NCBI GenBank assembly: GCA_958510875.1
Contig: OY294067.1
Location: 32,290,912 to 32,354,911, forward strand
Length of the DNA stretch: 64,000 bases
Origin: Endomychus coccineus
Lineage: Eukaryota; Arthropoda; Insecta; Coleoptera; Endomychidae
Reading direction: 5' to 3'
Made by a program: the position numbers and the translations under genes. Position 1 is the first letter of the stretch, and every line of letters starts with the position of its first letter. Positions 1 to 11,370 of this stretch are shown piece by piece. A model generated the notes under the pieces. The model was not told where the DNA came from. It saw nothing but the letters and a program-made list of their open reading frames with translations, and ran no database searches.

Positions 1-294
1 TCTAATTAGCATTTCTTTACGAAAACAATGCTATAGGTTGCTAAAAATAACAATATCGTGCAAATTGTGACTATATATATAGGAGAAATACGTGACTGAA
101 TATGTCCTGATTTGGGACAAATAATTTTTTTTTTGTGAAAAATACACTTTTACGGAGAATTTTCTTTTTCAATTCTACATAAGGAACATGTAAGTACTTT
201 GTAAAAAAATTTTCGTCAAAATCGGAGTTCAAACCCTTATCAGAATAATTACCCAAATTATGAAATAACGGTTTTAGTAACAAGAAAAACTAAA

Positions 295-1320
295 TTACAG
301 TAATTGTTGGAAATATCCCCCGTTTTGTTCGATGCACAAGTTGACACGCATCCTCATGCTGTGAAAACCTTTTTGCAGCATTTCTGGCGTTATGGTTGCA
401 CATTGCTGAACTATTCTTTGTTGAAGTTCTTGCAAATTATTTACCGGTGTTGCGAAAATCTTGTTTTTTGAGTAAGGAAATATAAAATAGTCCATAATTG
501 TCAAACAAGGTGATCTCGGAGGAAACTCAACTTCTGTATGCAAACTTATCAGCCGGTCATCAAAAACTCGCGGAGAAAAGCAATATTTTCTCGTGTAGTA
601 TGTGCTGTTGCACCGTCATGCTGGAAATAACCGTACCGAAGTTCATCATCGTTCAACTGTTGCACAAATTCAGCCAAGAAGTTGTGTCTGTACCTTTCTG
701 CGTTGACGGTGAAATCGAAAAAAATTGGCTCAATTATTCTTCTGCGAGAAACTGCCATCCAAACACCGATTTTTTGAGCATGTAGTGGCGATTCAGTAAA
801 ACATGAGGGTTATCACTGCTCCACATTCGCATATTTTGAGAATTGATGTATCCCGGAAGGTGGAACCACGCTTCGTCAGAAAAAAAAGTTGAGTCCAGAA
901 GATCGTCATTCATTAAATTATTGACAAACCAATGGCAGTGAGCAAGGCGTCTGGGTGGTCTGCGGGTAGAAGAGCTTGATGTGCTTGCATCTTATATGGA
1001 TGCATGTTCAAGTCTTTCTTTAAAATCTTCTGACATTTTCCATAAGAAAGTCCAATTTCCTGAGAAAGACGTTTCAAAAGTTTTGCAGGCTCCTCTTCCA
1101 TACGTTGACGAACTTCATTGACAACTTCTTCTGTACGCACCTTTTTTATGAGTCACACAACCAGTTTCGCGAAACACTTCAACACAATTTGTGAGGCACG
1201 CATAAAAATTGTCCGGTAATATTTGGGAAGTGCTCTCGAAAATTGTCCAAACTCAAACGTTGACTGTATTGCCAATTTCCATTAACTAGCGCACCCGTTC
1301 GAAAATAGACTTCAATCATG
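295..1320 (-). pseudogene. Decayed Tc1/mariner-type (DUF4817 HTH) transposase
   Basis: Reading the minus strand from an ATG at 1320 gives a DUF4817-like N-terminus (MIEVYFRTGALVNGNW), then a helix-turn-helix region (positions 913-1140, LSQEIGLSYGKCQKILKK), then a DDE_3 catalytic domain. The first catalytic Asp is in SDEAWFHLPGY (codon 875-877) and the second in QHDGATAHT (615-617). The third should be in SPDLT but the codon at 505-507 is Cys (PPRSPCLT), so the triad is broken. At least four single-base frame changes (near 1195, 1140, 945 and 765) and one near 555 interrupt the frame. The C-terminus (NGGYFQQLL, stop 295-297) is intact. No convincing TIRs were found on either side. It is a dead DNA transposon copy; the domain order is seen directly, the family name is from memory. 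Confidence 0.85.
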
Positions 1321-1377
1321 AAAATTTTGTGCTTCAAGGTTGCTTGCTTTCGACGGGTGTCAAAACAGAACTGAAGG

Positions 1378-1500
1378 ACATATCAGTCTCAAAATTTGAA
1401 TGCGTTCTATTTAAAGATGGTACATCACAAATGTCACTTGGGATTTTCGATTGTGAAGTCATCTGTTTCATTTTCCAGGGACTGAATTGTCCACAGCTAT
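1378..1500 (+). repeat. Dispersed repeat, copy 1
   Basis: About 120 bp here match 29030-29150 in the same orientation, with roughly 80 percent identity by eye. Shared blocks include CACAAATGTCA and a GATTGTG..CATCTGTTT segment. Copy 1 lies just outside the transposase at 295-1320, copy 2 just outside the foldback at 27396-29031. It may be the end of an unrecognised element. Confidence 0.6.
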
Positions 1501-2288
1501 TTTTTCATATACTACTGTAAGAATAGCACAACAGTGTCTCACGACCAGCTGTATAATGAAAGATCCCACTCCAGTCCCTCACTTGTAATCGGTAGACTTG
1601 ATTATCCAGGATGATGGAGAGGTGCAATGTAAATACTTGGCGTACTAATACGGATTTAATAGCCTAACATCACCTCCGCTAACGCAGAAATTAACGCCGT
1701 GTGCGATGCTTAACTTTTTGCGTTCTCATTATATCTCTATTATCCGTGTATTTCACGGAAGTTTCGCCTGAAACAAAATAAAATATGGAAACAGGTGCGG
1801 TGAAAGAACGTGGAATTACTTTCTTAATGAAAAACCTAATCTAAAACATATATGAAGATTCAACTGTTTGTCTTCGAACAGTTTCATGTATACGATCGGA
1901 ATCGTTCAAAATCTAAAAAAAAACATAATACATACAACACAAACAAACATATATATTAGTATCTCTGTATGAGAGATTGAGTATTGTGGATTTGTTGGAG
2001 CAACAATTGACAACAGCCTAGCAAATTACCGAGTGAATCTCACCAAAATAATTATCTGAAGATCATTCTCAACCTCTCTGAATAATCAAATCAAACCAAA
2101 TGACACTGCTAAGAAAATCATGAGTGAATATGCTATTTATATAGGGAAACGCGTAATTATGTTGAATTGAGATACCAACCAAAAGACTGGCGTTCTCAAA
2201 AGACATCCACACCTAAAAAGATGAAATTGGACTAGGATATTTTCATTTTACATGATTGTAGATACACATATACATATAACTTTTTTCT
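1501..2288. other. AT-rich interval without a recognisable gene
   Basis: No reading frame with protein-like content, no clear repeat and no tRNA-like structure was seen here. Confidence 0.5.
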
Positions 2289-3514
2289 GTTAGGTTGGTA
2301 TGCAAAATGTGCATTGAACTATTGTTTTGGGCTATGAGCATGGCCAGCTACGACCACTTTTATTGTCTCAAAAATTGTATTATTAGGATTTGAGTTTTTA
2401 TTACACTACACAACATGGAACAGTTGAGAGGGTGCAAAACCAGTATCGTAATCGAGAGCGATTAATAGGAAGTCAAATGATCCTCAATTATCCACAATAA
2501 TCCACATTCGAGTCTTAGGGATGCTAATAGAAATTTAAATATTTCTAAAAGCCAATTCTGGAAATGTTTGAAGAAAAGAGGTAAGAAACCTTTTGAACCA
2601 AAATTTCTTCATACATTCGAACCTGGAGATTCTGAAGCAACAATGGAATTCTGTTTATGGTTGCATGGTATGGACCTAGAAAATCCTGAATTAAAAAAAA
2701 TATCTTGTGCATGGATGAAGCTACACTTACGACCAACGGTATTGTATCATCACAAAATATCAGAATGTGGAGCAAATATAACCAAATTGGATAATTAAGA
2801 GACAAAGGTAAATGTTTTCTGTGGCATTTTAAATGAAAATATTATTGGGCAATACTTTTTTTATGAAAATTCAAATGCTGCTAGTTTTCTTAGATTTCTA
2901 CAAAATAACGCCATCAATGTGAGACAGTGGTTAAATGACAATGTTCCTCATCGTTGAATCGGACGAAGTAGTCGTCTTATTCGTTGACCTTTGAGATCCC
3001 CAGGCATTACCCCGCTTGATTTCTTTCTTTGTGGGACAATGAATAATGAAGTTTATGCTACAAAGCCCCAGACTCGAGAAGAATTCCGTGATAGCATCAG
3101 AGAAGCTTGTCACAGTATAATTCGACAGCAGTTAAGAAATGTGATAAGAAATAATCGGCGCCGAATTGACAAGTGTATAAGGGAATTCGTTGGATTAGTG
3201 GAATAAAACTTAACTTTTTTATAAATTTCTCTTCTGTTAATTTTACGATAAAATTGTTTAATGATTTGTATTAGTGACAATCAAAGTAAATTTTCTTTCC
3301 TTGGACACCATTTATTTTAGAACTCTGAAAATCGGTACATGTAGGTTTTACGTTATCCTAAATGAGAATCCGTTATCCGTTTTTTTCTAAGAAAATACCT
3401 AATTAATACTTTCTGAAATTTAAGCTCATAAAAGTGGTCGTAGCTGGCCATGATTATAGACCAAAACTAAAGCTACTCACTAGTGAAATGCACGTTTTGA
3501 ATACCAACCTAACC
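2289..3514. mobile_element. Tc1/mariner-type element with about 75-bp TIRs
   Basis: The left end (2289-2361, GTTAGGTTGGTAT...TGGCCAGCTACGACCACTTTT) recurs inverted at 3432-3514, with the inner 24 bases identical and the outer part diverged. The pair encloses a transposase relic in the expected orientation. The exact outer boundary and the TA target duplication could not be fixed, because homology fades beyond GTTAGG. At 1.2 kb it is shorter than a full element, since the coding region carries a deletion. Confidence 0.8.
2568..3206 (+). pseudogene. Transposase relic of the 2289-3514 element
   Basis: The reading starts with KKRGKKPFEPKFLHTFEPGD and continues through a first catalytic Asp in MDEATLTTNG (read one frame over near 2713). 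It then meets a stop near 2796 and resumes as VNVFCGILNENIIGQ. About 30 residues that should hold the second Asp (a QHDGAP-type motif) are missing near 2910. The last block has PLRSPGITPLDFF, where Gly replaces the third catalytic Asp of SPDITP. The C-terminal helix (EEFRDSIREACHSI) and the stop at 3204-3206 remain. Frameshift, stop, deletion and Asp loss make it inactive. It is the same broad superfamily as 295-1320 but a clearly different subfamily. Confidence 0.8.
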
Positions 3515-3886
3515 AAAATTTTTGTTACAATATCCGTCAAAACGTTACACTGTACTCCGTGTAATTAAAAAGTTGGCATCGTAGGGAAAAACTTTTAGTA
3601 ATAATTTATTCTGGAATATGACCTGGGCATTAAGTTTATTCGCTTTAATAATTAATAGTGTCACGTGGCTTTCGCTACCTGTCAAAAATGACATTTTACA
3701 GAATAATTGCCTAACGTTTGAATTTTAAAAATTTTTAGGAAACTGTTGTTTCAATCTCGATTTTACATAAAATATGTGTCTCAAATTTGAACGTTCTTAA
3801 TAGCAACTTCTAGTTTAAGTTCTGGAATATTGAAAGATTTGTAGCTTCGACGAAACTGTTTTATATCAATATCTCTTGGATATATA

Positions 3887-4272
3887 CAGTTTCGTCCGCT
3901 CACCAATTTTCGAGAATAATCACTTTTGTCAATCTCACCGGCTCCTAAATTTACCTAGCATCCAAAAGTAAACCTGCAACATACTAATATAGAATGGCTG
4001 TTTGAAGATAATATAGTATCCTTTCTGTGTTCAGTTGATGCTATTGCATCCAAAAGTAAACTTACAAATAACATACTAACCTGAAATTTTCTGTCTGAGA
4101 TAAGATATGTTCTTTAATTTCCTTGCATCGCTTGGGATTTTGCAAATTACGGTGGTCAAATCCATTTTTTCTTTACTGTATGACCCTCGGACTAAAGTGC
4201 ATATTGGAATTTTAGTTACCGGACGAAAATATATAACCCTATACAGGGCAAACGGGATTTCGGACGAAACTG
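3887..4272. repeat. Candidate MITE with 12-bp inverted ends
   Basis: CAGTTTCGTCCG at 3887-3898 is repeated inverted as CGGACGAAACTG at 4261-4272, with TA next to the left end and TTA next to the right. A third inverted match lies just outside at 3849-3859. The size (386 bp) and flanking TA fit a non-autonomous mariner-like MITE, but homology does not extend inward, so this is tentative. Confidence 0.4.
3959..4082 (+). repeat. Short diverged direct duplication
   Basis: The string GCATCCAAAAGTAAAC followed by CATACTAA-like sequence occurs at 3959 and again at about 4046. It lies inside the candidate MITE at 3887-4272. Confidence 0.5.
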
Positions 4273-6285
4273 TTATACCATAAAAAAAAACTTAGTGGTA
4301 AGCTTGTAAGAACGTCATCCCGATCACATACTCTAACATTAATTCTAAAAATAACTGTAAATATTTTCAACTATTCATTCTAAGTGAATTCACACTTAGT
4401 AAATTCCGAATCTCTAGAATTATTCCGTTGTCCGATATTTAGTTTCATATTTCAATAAGTTACATTAAGAAAATAATTGCGTGGCAACAATCCGTGATGA
4501 AATAATGATGAATCTATAAGGAATATTTCCGTCATGCTTTGTCATAAAAGGTACACAATATTTAAATTATGGAATGTTGAAGTGAAATAGAGGCATAACA
4601 TATTTTGGCACGATCTAAATTGTAAACAATCTGATATTTACCATTATAAGAACAATAACAATTCTCAATAAAATATCTTTATCTCGTTAAGCTAGCAGCT
4701 TTTACATTTCTATATTATACACAGCATTTACGATACGAGGTAACTATCTCAGAAAATAATAACACATACATTTTTCCAATTCGAATTCTAAGTAATTAGA
4801 TATCGAGAGTATTACGCGCACTTTAACGTATTTACTCCAGAGCGAGTAGAAACTCGAGAAGTTAATTTATTATACCATAGTAATCTTGAACAAACAATAA
4901 ACATATCCGTCAAAAGGTTGTTAATTGTAATAATCAAACAAAATATTATAGCAAATATGAGCACTACAGATAATAGACACAGCTGACAATTTCAATTATT
5001 CATCGAGAGAAAACAAAATAACAAATATGATATATGCAGATTTTAAAGTATATTATGTTATTTTATTATAATACTCTTCAACTGCTTCATCTACATATTC
5101 AAGTCAAGGAGTGGACCTTGGCGAGTGAAGCAAAGAACAACGACTGATCTCAAAATTTTCGAAAAATTACAAGCTTTTCGACAAATCGGAATCTAGTTAT
5201 ATACGATAACAGAAAGACTTAAACTGTTAAGAGTCTTCAGAAATAGCCGCACCAGACCGTTTGAAATTTGACACTGGAGCACTGTCGTGGAAGATACACT
5301 TATAGTTCAAAAAGGACGACTAAGAAGTTATGCATCTTTCAGGTCTAACACACGCTATTGAATAATGCGTGAAAACAGTATTGGGAAATATGTAAAATTG
5401 CAAAATTATTATATTACATCACATTCAAGTAGTACCAAATGTGATAAATGCTTCCACCGATGAGTTCAAACTACCCATCAATTGTGTTGGCATCAAATCT
5501 GTTGAAATATGTAATATATTTGGTAGACATACAACAACAAGGTTATTTTGTTGTAGAATACAAATACGTAATACGATATGAAATGAGTACTTGCCTTGTC
5601 ATAGAATGAGGACCTAAATTGCTGAAAACAGAGAAAGAGAAACCATAGTGATACAATATTACAGGAATATTTCTCGAATTTCGGCCTTCACTACGTGTAT
5701 TTCACAAATTGGATAATACATTATGAATGAAAAAAGGATGTAATAAAATGTATTGAAATTGCTACACCACACAGAGACATCCTCAGAAATAGTCATAAAT
5801 TGAATACCACAAAGAATTTTGAATATCTGAATAAAAGTATTTCAAATATACTCATATTATTCTAATCCCCGTGGATCCTATAACGCAAGTATGAAAAACT
5901 AAAAAGCTTACGTAATCAAAGACATTTCTGCAACTTCAACATGAGAGGAATATTTTATATTTGTGAATAGACGCGGCCGAATGGGATGAAAAATTAACAA
6001 TTTCATTTTTTCCAAGACATAATATTGAGGAGGCCAGAGAAGCACGAGGAATATAATTTGAATTCCGAATTCAGAATATACACAATACTATAAAAAGAAA
6101 CAATCACTCCTATCCACTGAAAATACTGGTAAAGTACTTCAGAAGTATTTTTTATTTCATACTGTCCGGTGAATAACTATTTCCGGGATTCCTTTGCGCC
6201 AGGTGAATGAGCTATTACATTAGCAGAGCCGGTAAGTGTAGAAACTATCAACAACACTAGGTCTGGGTATAAATGTTATTACAAC

Positions 6286-6740
6286 ATTATTCTACGAAAT
6301 ATGGTAGAAATGAATTTTATTGCAAATATTTCGTCACCAGTATCAGAAATCCTAATGGTCATTGAACGAAACATAATTCTCCAAATTCAGTAGAAGCAAA
6401 TGATAAGAAACGGTTTGTCAACATAATTCTATCTGTATGTGTTTAACAACATTATTCTACTAAATTTGGTAGAAACGTAATTTTTTTAATAATTAGTCAG
6501 CAGTATCAGTGAAATTGCAATTAAACGAAATATAAATTACCAAGTTTAGTTTGAAATAATAAAAATGGTTTGTTAATAGTCCTATCTGTCATCGTTTAAA
6601 ATCATTATTCTACGAAATATGGTAGGAATTTATTTTTTTTGTAAATAATTCGACAGCAGTATGAGAGTAATGCTGATAGAATATCCGTTGCATTAAATGA
6701 AACAAAAATTACCAACTGTAGCTAAATCAAGTAATATGAA
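6286..6740 (+). repeat. Three-copy tandem repeat, unit about 155-165 bp
   Basis: Each unit opens with ATTATTCTAC(G/T)AAAT..GGTAG, at 6286, 6451 and 6604 (spacing 165 and 153). Each then has a T-rich block, a CAGTATCAG or CAGTATGAG block and AAACGAAA..AATTACCAA-like sequence. The units differ by many substitutions, so the array is old. Confidence 0.7.
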
Positions 6741-7378
6741 TTAGATGACTATTTAGGAAAATCCAAAGTGACAGCAAAGAAGTAAAACAAAAACACCGTT
6801 GTCATGGAAACGTATAAGAGGTGATGCGATAATTTCTTTGAACCCTGTAATTATTTATTAGCAGAGTTATTTAAAATTTCTTCATGGAAGAGAAATAGAC
6901 AGTATGAAATAAAATATCATACGATAAACGCCCGTGAGTGTAATATCTTGAAGAAAACTTCAGACAACAAAATGTGCTGAAAAGTACGGATGGAACTTTG
7001 TGCCATTTGATATTGCAACGATTATCAATTCAACAAGATAGAGACATTCACTATAATGAATAGCATGGCAGAAAGCATCCATTCAAATTACGTTTTCATG
7101 CTAATGACATGTAGAAAGAAGCAAAGTTAAATAGTCAGCCCTGAAGTTACAAATGTTATCAACTTTTGTGTGTACGAAAATTATTTATCACTGAAGAAAT
7201 AATTAAATGTTCACTGCCCCTAATGATCTACGTGAAAACTGTACATCATCAAGCTAATCCAATATCGAGACAATTTATCTTCATTTAGTGAGTGACTCCT
7301 TCATTAACTGAAGTTTTAAAACGATTCCCAGGTCTGTCTCCGACTGTATTGACTTTCATCCATGATGCATTGGCCTTG

Positions 7379-7511
7379 TCAACGGCACTCAAATGTATTC
7401 ATTTTATACAGCTTTAAATTGAAGTCGAATCGGGATAAGACAATTCCTGCATCTGGATTATAGATAGAGCCTGTCACTTCTTGGCACTGTTTTCTTTCAT
7501 AGACAACGTAC
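7379..7511 (-). other. Candidate terminal exon of an unknown gene
   Basis: On the minus strand a good 3' splice site (T-rich tract, then TTGTTCCAG at 7512) is followed by an open frame of 43 residues ending FNLKLYKMNTFECR and a TGA at 7379-7381. It has two Cys and mixed residues unlike the AT-driven frames around it. I do not recognise the protein. It may be the last exon of a host gene whose other exons lie outside the window, or chance. No upstream exon was found. Confidence 0.3.
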
Positions 7512-7600
7512 CTGGAACAAAAATAAGATAAATTAGATGGAATCAACAAAATGAAACACATTTTCGCATTATACCGAATTGTTACTTGTAATAAATATTC

Positions 7601-7636
7601 AATCCGCATTTTATTTTGTACAATAAAATGCGGATT
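7601..7636. repeat. Perfect 15-bp hairpin
   Basis: AATCCGCATTTTATT at 7601-7615 is followed by the loop TTGTAC and an exact inverted copy at 7622-7636. It lies just upstream (minus sense) of the candidate exon at 7379-7511, within its presumed intron. Confidence 0.8.
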
Positions 7637-7977
7637 AATTATTTCCATCTCTATTGAATGGTTCCTTCATCGAGTTTATAATTACAGTTGAACTTGGTTC
7701 TTAGTTGCGATAGGAACAGATTATCTCAAAAAGATAAGCCTGATGATAGAAGAAACTATTGTTATAGGGTTCATCAGTGAAGCGGGAAAATTTAAACTAC
7801 TGTATCTACATAAGTTTCTATTTTAACATTAATGTTTTTAAGTTTTCTGTTGAGTTAGATTTGCCATTTTATTTTTTAAAACGTCAACCAACCAACCAGA
7901 AATATGAGTATTTGAAATAATGATAAAGTGAATAATTTTGTGTTACTGTTAATGTGCATTGTTTGATGATACTATAG

Positions 7978-9000
7978 TGTTTAAGGCAGTGGAGCAATAC
8001 TTATCATTTTGATGTGCAATAACCTCAAGTTGCAACAGCAATTTTAATACTCACAACAGCAAATTTAATCGCTTTAAATGATTTCGATTTAAAGCTATAC
8101 GCTTCCCCGTTTAATTCCTATACCTATATTTGAAACTGTTAGTTATCACTGTTATCAGCATAGTTTTATTTTCCACATCGTTTATGAGCCTGTTGTAAAA
8201 TATGTATAAGATGTAACCGATCGGTTTTCGTTCAACTAGGTAGTGAATTCATTTATGTGCCACAAAAGTAAGTAAACTCTTCATTCCACAGTATGAAAAA
8301 CAAAATTTACCTACATCAATATCGTTGATACTAAAGCATGCAACAAGAAATAAAATATGCATCCACATGATCAAAGATAAATAATATGGAAGATAACTTT
8401 CCAACTTGTATAGCTCCAAAAATGGATTCTATCTTGAATATTTGTTGAAATAGTATATTCATCCTACTGAAATAGTGTTACTGAGATTATGGAAAGTATA
8501 GATTTGGAAATCGTGCATTGATTTGAAGATTTTGATAATCGGGTATTTTAAGTGTTTGCTTCCATAAATAAAAATGCTTATTTTCACATCACAATATAGA
8601 TTAATAATATTGACTCGAAGATGGAAGTAAATTTTCCGTATCTTTATCTAAATCTTTCCGGTGTAAGATCAGTTTGATTTCAATATTCGATCAAGTAAAC
8701 TCTCAAAAAGCATTTTGTAACAGGGAGGAATCTTCTGAAAAATATTTCCTTTTGTCGTCCATCGTTTTTCCGTCATTTCATACCAAACCATATTTTTTTG
8801 GTACTATTGAATTTGGATTCGATGCGAGCAGAACCAGTTAGTAGGTAGTGTATTTTTCTTCAGACATTTGGTAAACACTTCAAGAGTTTGTGAATATTTA
8901 TGGTTACAAATAATTTGTACTCAACTGAAAACGTACTCAACCGGGGTAACATGGTTGACCTTGAGTCATGACGTCATATCATTCTTAACGTGAACAGCGT
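7978..9000 (+). repeat. Dispersed duplication, copy A
   Basis: 7978-8665 aligns with 24307-24697 plus 25754-26095, in the same orientation and at roughly 75-80 percent identity by eye. A second matching block, 8945-9000, aligns with 26205-26255 (TGACGTCATATCATTCTTAACGT). Copy A lacks the hAT element present in copy B and so shows the empty site. No coding content was seen. It is likely an old uncharacterised repeat or a segmental duplication. Confidence 0.65.
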
Positions 9001-9712
9001 TTAGACTTCCTTATTTTAACTACACTTTATAACGAAATCATGACCATTTTGTCTAGCCGCGAATGTAACGGACGAAAACGTTCTTTAGTAGCATTCTAAC
9101 ACAAAGTTAAAAACGATAACTACTATATTACATAATTCTAAAACTGAGAAACTTGATTTTAGTTTGTTTTCTAATCAGTTATTCATTCCGTAGGTCATTT
9201 ATGTTGACTGTTTATATTTATCTCAAGAGTATCAAATAACCTACATGGAGTATTTTTTGTTAGTTTATTACACTGACGTACTGGCCACCTTCACAAAACA
9301 CATGTAGTAGTTTTTATCCACCTGCAACAGCCGTCTAAGTGATCATGACGTCATGTAAAAACTCTGCTTCTATTTCCGTTACATTTCTTCGTTATAATTA
9401 CTACGGCTGATTCAATTAAAAGATGATGATCTCACGATGAATCCGGCAAAGTGTTTCACTTTATAATTAATTAGACAACGAGCGCTGAATGCTTCCCGGA
9501 TAATATCCACGAGTTTTGATATAATTGCTCATATTCAGTATTCAGAAAGAACCTAGGAAAATTTGGAATAATCACAAAATAAGGTTGTTATGAATAACTT
9601 TAATTACTTCCTCCACTGTCGGTTCTGCAGAGTTTGGAGTACGATATTCTTGACTCACGTTCATAATTGAGCATCTACGTCTATTAATGTGATTAAACAT
9701 ATAACAGTTGAA
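9001..9712. other. Interval without recognisable features
   Basis: Mixed AT-rich sequence with no protein-like frame. A TGATCATGACGTCATG stretch near 9340 recalls the TGACGTCAT block at 8970, but no larger repeat was seen. Confidence 0.4.
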
Positions 9713-9779
9713 CTATGTGGGATTTGAAGCCACGTCTCTAGATTTCTAATCCAGCATGTTGACCAATGACACTACATAG
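9713..9779 (-). pseudogene. tRNA-like relic
   Basis: The minus strand has a consensus A box (TAGTGTCATTGG), a 5-bp anticodon stem with loop TTAGAAA (anticodon AGA, Ser if real) and a near-consensus B box (GCTTCAAATCC). The ends CTATGT and ACATAG can pair. The T stem and acceptor stem overlap by two or three bases and there is no long variable arm as a Ser tRNA needs. A tRNA pseudogene or the head of a tRNA-derived repeat fits better than a functional tRNA. Confidence 0.45.
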
Positions 9780-9892
9780 ATTTTTTCCAGTCAAATTCTT
9801 TAACTTTTGCTAAAATAAATGTATGAAAGGATGGTAGATCATTGATAGGCATGTGTGACTCGATGCCCCGCCATAGATCAATTTTTCACGTA

Positions 9893-10470
9893 CAGGATGA
9901 TCCAAAGTTTGCGTTCAAGGTCTACTACGGAATAAGTAAGACAGATATTTGAATTCTGGAACTAGGATGGCAAATGTGATGGGCGGAGGTACAATTTCAG
10001 CTGTAAGGAAAAAAATTACAAGTTCCAAAATGGCCGTAATGACGTCGTCGGGATTGGATTTTTTCCCCAAGAATGTACCCAAATTTTTCCTCAATATTGT
10101 GAATAACTTTTATCGAGACATTTTTCACTATTTTTACTTAAAAGTTACAGGACTACAAAGTCAAAAAATGCCTCATCCAAGATATTACGTTCTCCATGAA
10201 AAAAAATTAACAATCAGTAGGACCAAAACTAAAAGTGGAAAGTTTGATTAACACATTCAATTGAAAAATATTAATATGAAAAAAATAATTCAGAACTGAG
10301 ATTATTTTGAAACACAGAATTCTTCCAATAAAAGGTTTTCGATATGAGCTCCTTCAACTCCCATATATTTTCTCAATGTTCTCATAACATCCTGCACTTC
10401 TCTAGATATAGCTCGCACTACAGGCTGTTCGGACTTTCTTCTATAGGTGATCTTCATTTGTCGAGGCAGT
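9893..10470. mobile_element. Truncated mariner-type element, left end
   Basis: TA plus CAGGATGATCCAAAGTTT at 9891-9910 looks like the CAGGGTGTCCC-type terminus of the element at 57926-60288. A transposase C-terminal fragment on the minus strand at 10296-10430 lies where the C-terminus should be relative to that end. The element is cut off around 10470, where LINE sequence begins. The 100-residue frame on the plus strand at 9949-10251 lies between the end and the transposase piece and does not look like a gene. Confidence 0.5.
10296..10430 (-). pseudogene. Transposase C-terminal fragment (mariner-type)
   Basis: The minus strand reads RAISREVQDVMRTLRKYMGV then EGAHIENLLLEEFCVSK and stop. DUF4817-type transposases end in a comparable way, with a helix followed by NGxHFExLL. 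No catalytic residue is left. The call depends on this C-terminal pattern and on the nearby terminus at 9893. Confidence 0.5.
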
Positions 10471-10529
10471 TCTATACATTTTCATTTATTAATTATTCAT
10501 AAGTAGTAGAGTGTTCAGTCTGGAAGACC

Positions 10530-11370
10530 TCCAATGAATGCAGAAATTGCCTGTTACACAGACGGCTCAGCAGCAGGAATATATATAGTCAAGTCAAAGA
10601 CAAGAGTTTCACTGAGTTTGGGTAAATACGCGACGATATTCCAGGTAGAAGTCGCTGCAATACATCATTGTACCGAAGAGCTATTAAGGCAAGAGTTTTA
10701 GGGAAAAACCATAGCTATATACTCTGACAACCAAGCGGCTTTAAAAGCATTAAGTTCCTCACAGGTCAATTCCAAACTTGTCTGGGACTGCTTAAAAACC
10801 TTACAAGAGTTCGACAGTGAAAGCAGAATGTCTTTAACCTGGGTACCAGGTCACAAAGGCAACGAAGAGACTGACTCATTGGCTCGATAAAGAGCACGTG
10901 GGGGCACTAATTTGGTTCAGAACCGTTCTGTGGTATAATAGTACTTGGTTGAAAAAACAATTTCGAGAATGGTGCAACAAGGCGTCGGAAACGAGACAGG
11001 CCAAAGAGTTCACTAAAGAACCATCACCAAAACGCACGGAGTACCTACTAAGCCACAATAGAAGATAAACTAGAATCATGGTTGGACTCCTGACAGGGCG
11101 TTGTAGACACAATAAAGGGATAAACAATATCGGACTGGCAGATACAACCTTATGCAGGTTCTGCCAGGGAGTCGAGGATACCTCAGTATAGATACTGTGT
11201 TACTGCGAAGCCCTAACAAGGCTAAGGACAGAAAAGAACAACCCTCTCATTATATGGAGGACTCAAGGTCTGGCCTATGGAGTCTAGCAATAAGGACGGG
11301 TCTAGACAGGGAACTCCAACATAACAAGAAGGCATACACAATAGATCTGCAAAGCTCGCGGTGGTGAGGT
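10530..11370 (+). pseudogene. LINE fragment: RNase H and C-terminal zinc region
   Basis: The plus strand carries an RNase H domain: CYTDGSAAG (first acidic residue), FQVEVAAIHH (Glu), IYSDNQAALKAL (Asp) and WVPGHKGNEETDSLAR (the final His/Asp block). A Cys-rich region follows (TGRCRHNKGINNIGL, then CRFCQGVEDTSV, then ILCYCEAL). This order is typical of the C-terminus of R1/Jockey-group LINEs. In-frame stops (near 10699 and 10888) and later frameshifts break it. The reverse transcriptase is absent, so this is a truncated piece. The fragment at 45840-46620 is a related but distinct copy. Confidence 0.8.

Larger units (their letters stand above)
3515..7378. other. AT-rich gene desert with small repeats
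   Basis: No protein-like frame was seen in almost 3.9 kb. The only structures are the inverted pair at 3887-4272, the duplication at 3959-4082 and the tandem array at 6286-6740, listed separately. A short stretch near 4290-4335 (GGTAAGCTT..ACGTCATCCCGA) resembles the right arm of the foldback at 50723-51706 and may be a fragment of it. Confidence 0.5.

Noticed and set aside
9949..10251. 100-codon plus-strand frame as a gene
   Set aside because: It lies between a mariner-type terminus and a minus-strand transposase fragment, is Lys/Phe-rich and has no recognisable domain.
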